Shown piece after piece: positions 60,220-64,000 of a stretch of 64,000 bases of DNA. This DNA comes from an uncultured Endozoicomonas sp. (GTDB lineage Bacteria > Pseudomonadota > Gammaproteobacteria > Pseudomonadales > Endozoicomonadaceae): positions 27,551 through 91,550 of the forward strand of contig OODV01000117.1 of assembly GCA_900299555.1 (NCBI GenBank), written 5' to 3'. Made by a program: the position numbers and the translations under genes. Position 1 is the stretch's first letter, and the number at the start of each line of letters is the position of its first letter. Below the pieces are notes generated by a model that was given only the letters and a program-made list of their open reading frames with translations, was not told the DNA's origin and made no database searches.

Positions 60220-61803
60220 TCAATGGCGGAAATGACGAACGCCGGTAAACACCATGGCTATGCCGGCCTGGTTGGCGGCGTCAATCACTTCCTGGTCCCG
60301 CATGGAACCACCGGGCTGGATTACGGCGGTAATGCCTGCACTGGCCGCGGCATCAATGCCATCACGGAATGGGAAGAAGGCATCGGATGCCATCACGGAA
60401 CCACGAACTTCCAGCCCTTCGTCCGCTGCCTTAATGCCGGCAATACGGGCACTGTACACACGGCTCATCTGGCCTGCACCGATACCGATGGTCTGGGCAT
60501 GTTTGGCATAGACAATGGCGTTGGACTTCACAAACTTGGCGACTTTCCAGGCGAACTGAAGGTCTGCCATTTCCTGTTCGGTCGGTGCGCGGTCCGTCAC
60601 CACTTTCAGTTCAGAAGGGTCAACAATACGAATGTCGGAATCCTGAACCAGCAGGCCGCCATTAACGCGCTTGAAGTCCAGGAACGGGGTTTGTTCAGCA
60701 GGCAATTGGCCGGCACTCAGTACACGAATGTTCTGCTTATCCTGAAGAATGGCAGCCGCTTCAACGTCCACTTCCGGCGCGATGATCACTTCCACAAACT
60801 GGCGCTCAATAATGGTGCGGGCGGTCGTCATGTCCAGCTTGCGGTTAAAGGCAATAATGCCTCCAAAAGCAGACGTCGGGTCGGTTTCGTAAGCACGGTT
60901 GTAGGCTTCCAGAATGTCGGTACCGGTAGCAACCCCACAGGGGTTGGCGTGCTTGACGATCACACAGGCTGGCAGATCAAACGCTTTAACGCACTCCAGG
61001 GCGGCATCCGTATCGGCAATGTTGTTGTAGGAAAGCGCTTTGCCCTGCAGTTGTTTAGCGCTGGAGACCGTGCCTTCCGCAGGGTGCTTCTCCGTGTAGA
61101 AGGCGGCTTTCTGGTGAGGGTTCTCACCGTAGCGCAGGTCTTCCACTTTCGTAAACTGGCTGTTGAAGGTGCGGGGGAAGGCTTCCGGTTCATCTTCATC
61201 GCTGTTGATGACGGTGCCCAGGTAGTTGGCAATCGCGCCGTCGTAGCCGGCAGTATGCTCGAATGCCTTAACGGCCAGGTCAAAACGGGTAGCCAGGTCA
61301 ATCACGCCCTCATTGTCAGCCATGCTGTCCAGTACACACTGGTAATCACTGGCATTGACCACGATGGTGGTGTCGCGGTAGTTCTTGGCAGCGGCACGAA
61401 CCATGGTTGGGCCACCAATATCAATGTTTTCAATGGCGGTGGCCAGGTCGCAGTCAGGGCGGGCAATGGTCTGCTCAAAGGGGTAGAGGTTGACGACCAC
61501 CAGGTCGATAGGCTTGATGCCATGCTCATCCATAATGGCTTCGTCCTGACCGCTGCGGCCGAGAATGCCACCATGAACCTTGGGGTGGAGGGTTTTTACC
61601 CGACCGTCCATCATTTCAGGGAAGCCGGTATAGTCAGAAATCTCAATGGCAGGAATATCATTCTCTACCAGCAGTGCATAAGTCCCGCCCGTGGACAGAA
61701 TGTCAACCGAATGCTGGTGCAGAGCCTGGGCGAATTCGACAATTCCTGTTTTGTCGGAAACGCTAATCAGAGCCCGGCGAATCGGGCGTGTCGTGACTGC
61801 CAT
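60220..61803 (-). CDS. purH: Bifunctional AICAR formyltransferase/IMP cyclohydrolase
   Basis: This 527-aa enzyme performs the last two steps of IMP synthesis. The N-terminal IMP cyclohydrolase (methylglyoxal-synthase-like fold) shows [21 protein letters not shown] and [14 protein letters not shown]. The C-terminal formyltransferase domain has [18 protein letters not shown] and [14 protein letters not shown]. Length is normal. It lies upstream of purD, the classical purHD pair. Confidence 0.98.
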   Translation of the reverse strand: MAVTTRPIRRALISVSDKTGIVEFAQALHQHSVDILSTGGTYALLVENDIPAIEISDYTGFPEMMDGRVKTLHPKVHGGILGRSGQDEAIMDEHGIKPIDLVVVNLYPFEQTIARPDCDLATAIENIDIGGPTMVRAAAKNYRDTTIVVNASDYQCVLDSMADNEGVIDLATRFDLAVKAFEHTAGYDGAIANYLGTVINSDEDEPEAFPRTFNSQFTKVEDLRYGENPHQKAAFYTEKHPAEGTVSSAKQLQGKALSYNNIADTDAALECVKAFDLPACVIVKHANPCGVATGTDILEAYNRAYETDPTSAFGGIIAFNRKLDMTTARTIIERQFVEVIIAPEVDVEAAAILQDKQNIRVLSAGQLPAEQTPFLDFKRVNGGLLVQDSDIRIVDPSELKVVTDRAPTEQEMADLQFAWKVAKFVKSNAIVYAKHAQTIGIGAGQMSRVYSARIAGIKAADEGLEVRGSVMASDAFFPFRDGIDAAASAGITAVIQPGGSMRDQEVIDAANQAGIAMVFTGVRHFRH

Positions 61804-61895
61804 CGTTTCTCACTCACAGTTTGTTGGAATAAAAATTCCGGCAGATTTTAGCTGGAAATGGCGGCTATTGGCAGGGGGGGAGGGAATAAAGGTGA

Positions 61896-61931
61896 AATCA
61901 GTAGTGTCCGGTGTTCCAGAAACTACTGATT
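61896..61931 (-). terminator. Stem-loop after fis
   Basis: AATCAGTAGT (61896-61905) pairs perfectly with ACTACTGATT (61922-61931). It lies between the fis stop and the purH start, both read on the minus strand, and has a T-rich tail. One arm with the following bases closely resembles the IS4-family terminal repeat at 17355. Confidence 0.6.
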
Positions 61932-61959
61932 AGATTGAAAAGAATGATGAATAAATCAA

Positions 61960-62274
61960 TTAAAGCAGGCCGTATTGCTTGAGCTTCTTACGCAGGGTTC
62001 CCCGGTTCAGGCCCAGTAACGTGGCCGCACGGGTCTGGTTGCCCTTCACGTAAGCCATCACCGTTTCCAGTAGAGGCGCTTCTACTTCAGACAAAACCAT
62101 CTGATAGACATCGGTGACGTCCTGCCCGTCAAGATGGGCAAAGTAGTTATTCATGGACTTTTCCACACAGTCGCGCAGAGTCTGGGACTCTGGTATTTTC
62201 GACGCTGTGGCAAGGCTTCCCCCATGGCCATTTACTGGACGACCCTCTTCTATGATTACTTGTGTTGCCGTCAT
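61960..62274 (-). CDS. fis: DNA-binding protein Fis
   Basis: This 104-aa nucleoid protein bends DNA and controls growth-phase genes. The C-terminal helix-turn-helix ([20 protein letters not shown]) is near identical to other Fis proteins, and the N-terminal half has the dimerising helices and the flexible arm. It overlaps the end of dusB by 4 bases; dusB-fis is the conserved gammaproteobacterial operon. Confidence 0.98.
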   Translation of the reverse strand: MTATQVIIEEGRPVNGHGGSLATASKIPESQTLRDCVEKSMNNYFAHLDGQDVTDVYQMVLSEVEAPLLETVMAYVKGNQTRAATLLGLNRGTLRKKLKQYGLL

Positions 62275-63341
62275 GCCGCTATGTCCTCTCCGTTACCTGT
62301 AGACTTTTTAGTCAAAGTCGACTCTGAAAAACGTTGAAAATACTCCCAAATGCAGGTGTGCTGTTCCTGTGAAGATTCCAGCTTATTAAAATGCCGGCGA
62401 AACTCCAGGCCGGATGGCTGGTCCTGCATATACCAGCCCACATGCTTCCTGGCGATCCTTACACCTTGAAGCTCACCATAAAACTGGTGCAGTGCTTCCA
62501 GGTGCCCCTTAAGGATCTCGTGGATTTCGTTCTGATCCGGTGCGGCCAGATACTCGCCGTGTTTCAGGAAGTGATTAATCTCCCGGAAAATCCAGGGGCG
62601 GCCCTGGGCAGCGCGACCTATCATTAAAGCGCTGGCGCCGGTAGTGTCCAGAACCTGCCGTGCTTTGTCCGGTGAAGTAATGTCGCCGTTAGCAATCACC
62701 GGAATGCTCACCGCCTTAACGATGCGGGCGATGGTTTCGTACTCTGCTTCACCCTTATACATGCAGGCCCGGGTGCGGCCATGAACCGCCAGTGCTGTAA
62801 TGCCGCACTGTTCGGCCAGCTTTGCCACCTCGACACCGTTGCGATTGTCCGGATCCCACCCCGTGCGAATCTTCAGGGTCACCGGAATATCCACCGCCGC
62901 TGTGACAGCCTTGAGAATAGATTCCACCAGTTCAATATCTTTCAACAGAGCTGAGCCAGCCGCTTTGTTGCAGACCTTTTTGGCCGGACAACCCATATTG
63001 ATATCAATAATCTGGGCGCCAAACTCCTGATTCAGGCGAGCGGCTTCGGCCATCTGCTCCGGATCACCCCCGGCAATCTGCACCGAGCGAGGCTCAGACT
63101 CACAGCTGTGGTCCATGCGCAGTCTGGACTTTCGTGTATTCCAGAGCTTCGGATTACTGGTTACCATCTCTGAAACCGCCATGCCTGCACCCATTTTCAG
63201 GCAAAGCTTGCGAAACGGACTGTCAGTAACCCCCGCCATGGGTGCCAGTACCACCGGGTTCACGATTGGATAAGGGCCAATTTTCAACGGTGCCGCTGGT
63301 TGCTCCGACGGCAGGTTTTCTGAAACAACGTGCTCTGACAA
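62271..63341 (-). CDS. dusB: tRNA-dihydrouridine synthase B
   Basis: This FMN enzyme of about 356 residues reduces U17 of tRNA. The TIM-barrel begins at [17 protein letters not shown], and the active-site cysteine lies in [29 protein letters not shown] and [13 protein letters not shown] are also family marks. The start is uncertain: no ATG exists in the first 40 codons. TTG at 63341 with GAGG upstream is preferred to TTG at 63377. It is co-transcribed with fis, and its message is usually the one autoregulated by Fis. Confidence 0.93.
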   Translation of the reverse strand: MSEHVVSENLPSEQPAAPLKIGPYPIVNPVVLAPMAGVTDSPFRKLCLKMGAGMAVSEMVTSNPKLWNTRKSRLRMDHSCESEPRSVQIAGGDPEQMAEAARLNQEFGAQIIDINMGCPAKKVCNKAAGSALLKDIELVESILKAVTAAVDIPVTLKIRTGWDPDNRNGVEVAKLAEQCGITALAVHGRTRACMYKGEAEYETIARIVKAVSIPVIANGDITSPDKARQVLDTTGASALMIGRAAQGRPWIFREINHFLKHGEYLAAPDQNEIHEILKGHLEALHQFYGELQGVRIARKHVGWYMQDQPSGLEFRRHFNKLESSQEQHTCIWEYFQRFSESTLTKKSTGNGEDIAA

Positions 63342-63628
63342 AAAAGAAAGCCTCGATCTGATGGATGATGAAACCAACGAATCATCATACTCTCTACATA
63401 TTTCACGATAAAGTGAAATTGATCAATATTTGTTCAGTTTAAAGTGATGATTTTGCGTATACAAAAACCATAACCCGCTGAGTTTCAGGCCTTCTGGCGC
63501 AGCTCAATAATAGAACCATTGGGTTGCTCATTTTTTGATATAAGTCAGCAAGAAACCGGTTCAATAAAGGAATAAGTACTGAAATTGTGCAGTTTGTTGA
63601 TAGATCTCATGAAAAATGAGCGTTTTTA
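63342..63628. other. dusB-fis promoter region
   Basis: These 287 bases separate dusB from the IS5-family end. A dyad ATTTCAC (63400-63406) and GTGAAAT (63413-63419), 6 bases apart, lies in the AT-rich section where the dusB-fis promoter should be. No ORF is present. Confidence 0.45.
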
Positions 63629-64000
63629 GGCTCTGTTGACATAATCATCGCAACCACAGCATTAGAGCCGCCAAAGCCAGCATTCCCATGTAATTGACGG
63701 CTTTCTTCTCAAATCGGGTTGCGATTCTTCTGTAGTGCTTTAGCTTACCGAACATACATTCCACACCATGACGCTCTTTGTATAGCCACCAGTTACAGTT
63801 GCGCTGCTCTTTGCGGTTGGCTTTTGGTGGAATAACCACTTCGATGCCGTTACTCATCAACCAGGCAATAAACTCATCTGCATCGTACCCCTTGTCAGCA
63901 AGTAAGGAGAGCGCACTGACTCCTTCAACCAATGGTATTGCCTGAGTAATATCAGCAGCCTGTCCTGCCGTTAAAATGAATTTTACTGGAAGACCAGGGG
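63629..64000 (-). mobile_element. IS5-family insertion sequence, partial
   Basis: The right end begins near GGCTCTGTTGAC (63629-63640), a typical IS5-group (IS427-like) terminus, and the transposase reads on the minus strand up to the window edge. Only the 3' part is visible, so the element length and the other end are unknown. Confidence 0.75.
63645..64000 (-). CDS. IS5-family transposase, C-terminal part
   Basis: The frame is open from 64000 down to the stop at 63645. It reads PGLPVKFILTAGQAADITQA, then LLADKGYDADEF (second catalytic Asp region), PPKANRKEQRNCNWWLYKERH and VECMFGKLKHYRRIATR with the final catalytic Glu. About 117 C-terminal residues are visible, and no break is seen in them, so the element may be intact. 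Confidence 0.88.
   Translation of the reverse strand, partial: PGLPVKFILTAGQAADITQAIPLVEGVSALSLLADKGYDADEFIAWLMSNGIEVVIPPKANRKEQRNCNWWLYKERHGVECMFGKLKHYRRIATRFEKKAVNYMGMLALAALMLWLR

Noticed and set aside
60223..61851. 542-codon plus-strand open frame opposite purH
   Set aside because: It is the antisense shadow of a well-conserved purH gene; the codon pattern comes from the real gene, and the translation has no recognisable motifs.

Overview
The window is a chromosomal segment of a gammaproteobacterium. The gene order hslV-hslU-DUF971-(...)-ubiE-ubiJ-ubiB-hisI-hisE-tatABC-rsmE, followed by priA, rpmE, a nuclease, malic enzyme, ponA, pilMNOPQ, aroK, aroB, gltB, gltD and hemE, is the one known from Pseudomonas and the Oceanospirillales. 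Moderate GC, scattered insertion sequences, a MITE-like element and ORFan proteins make an Endozoicomonas-type marine, host-associated bacterium the most likely source. That is inference; no rRNA or tRNA gene is present to confirm it.

Layout. 1-6577 (minus strand): the start of a short-chain dehydrogenase, an RND efflux pump with its adaptor, and an MsbA-type ABC exporter. 7043-11879: typA, an exported ORFan (minus), a prolyl aminopeptidase and dtd. 12014-17302: argS (minus), a SPOR-domain protein, hslVU behind a sigma-32-like promoter, and a DUF971 gene. 17355-21564: an accessory insert made of a decayed IS4-family element, an AT-rich stretch with a C10 tract, and a 663-aa ORFan. 21851-29671: ubiE-ubiJ-ubiB, hisI-hisE, tatA-tatB-tatC, a small unknown gene, rsmE and a DUF2059-like exported protein. 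29691-35236: priA (minus), a frameshifted hsp20, rpmE, a secreted nuclease and malic enzyme. 35536-38439: an accessory purine/pyrimidine salvage cluster (permease, 55-aa membrane protein, deaminase, broken LysR regulator). 38587-48171: ponA (minus), pilMNOPQ, aroK and aroB. 48172-56154: gltB and gltD with two long imperfect palindromes on either side of gltB and a structured gltB leader, then hemE. 56139-63341 (minus): a LadS/RetS-like hybrid kinase with a decayed ATP-binding domain, purD, purH, and dusB-fis. 63629-64000: the end of an IS5-family element.

How the genes work together. Most of the window is housekeeping: ubiquinone synthesis (UbiE, UbiJ, UbiB), folded-protein export (Tat), stress proteolysis (HslVU), the type IV pilus alignment complex and secretin (PilM-Q), shikimate pathway (AroK, AroB), glutamate synthase (GltBD), purine synthesis (PurD, PurH) and translation (ArgS, Dtd, RpmE, RsmE, DusB, TypA).

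No complete new multi-gene system is evident. The best candidates for undescribed biology are the gltB leader RNA, the paired gltB palindromes, the 663-aa ORFan next to the decayed IS4 element, the permease/micro-membrane-protein/deaminase cluster, a Shine-Dalgarno-masking hairpin in front of the efflux adaptor, and the hybrid kinase without a recognisable ATP lid.
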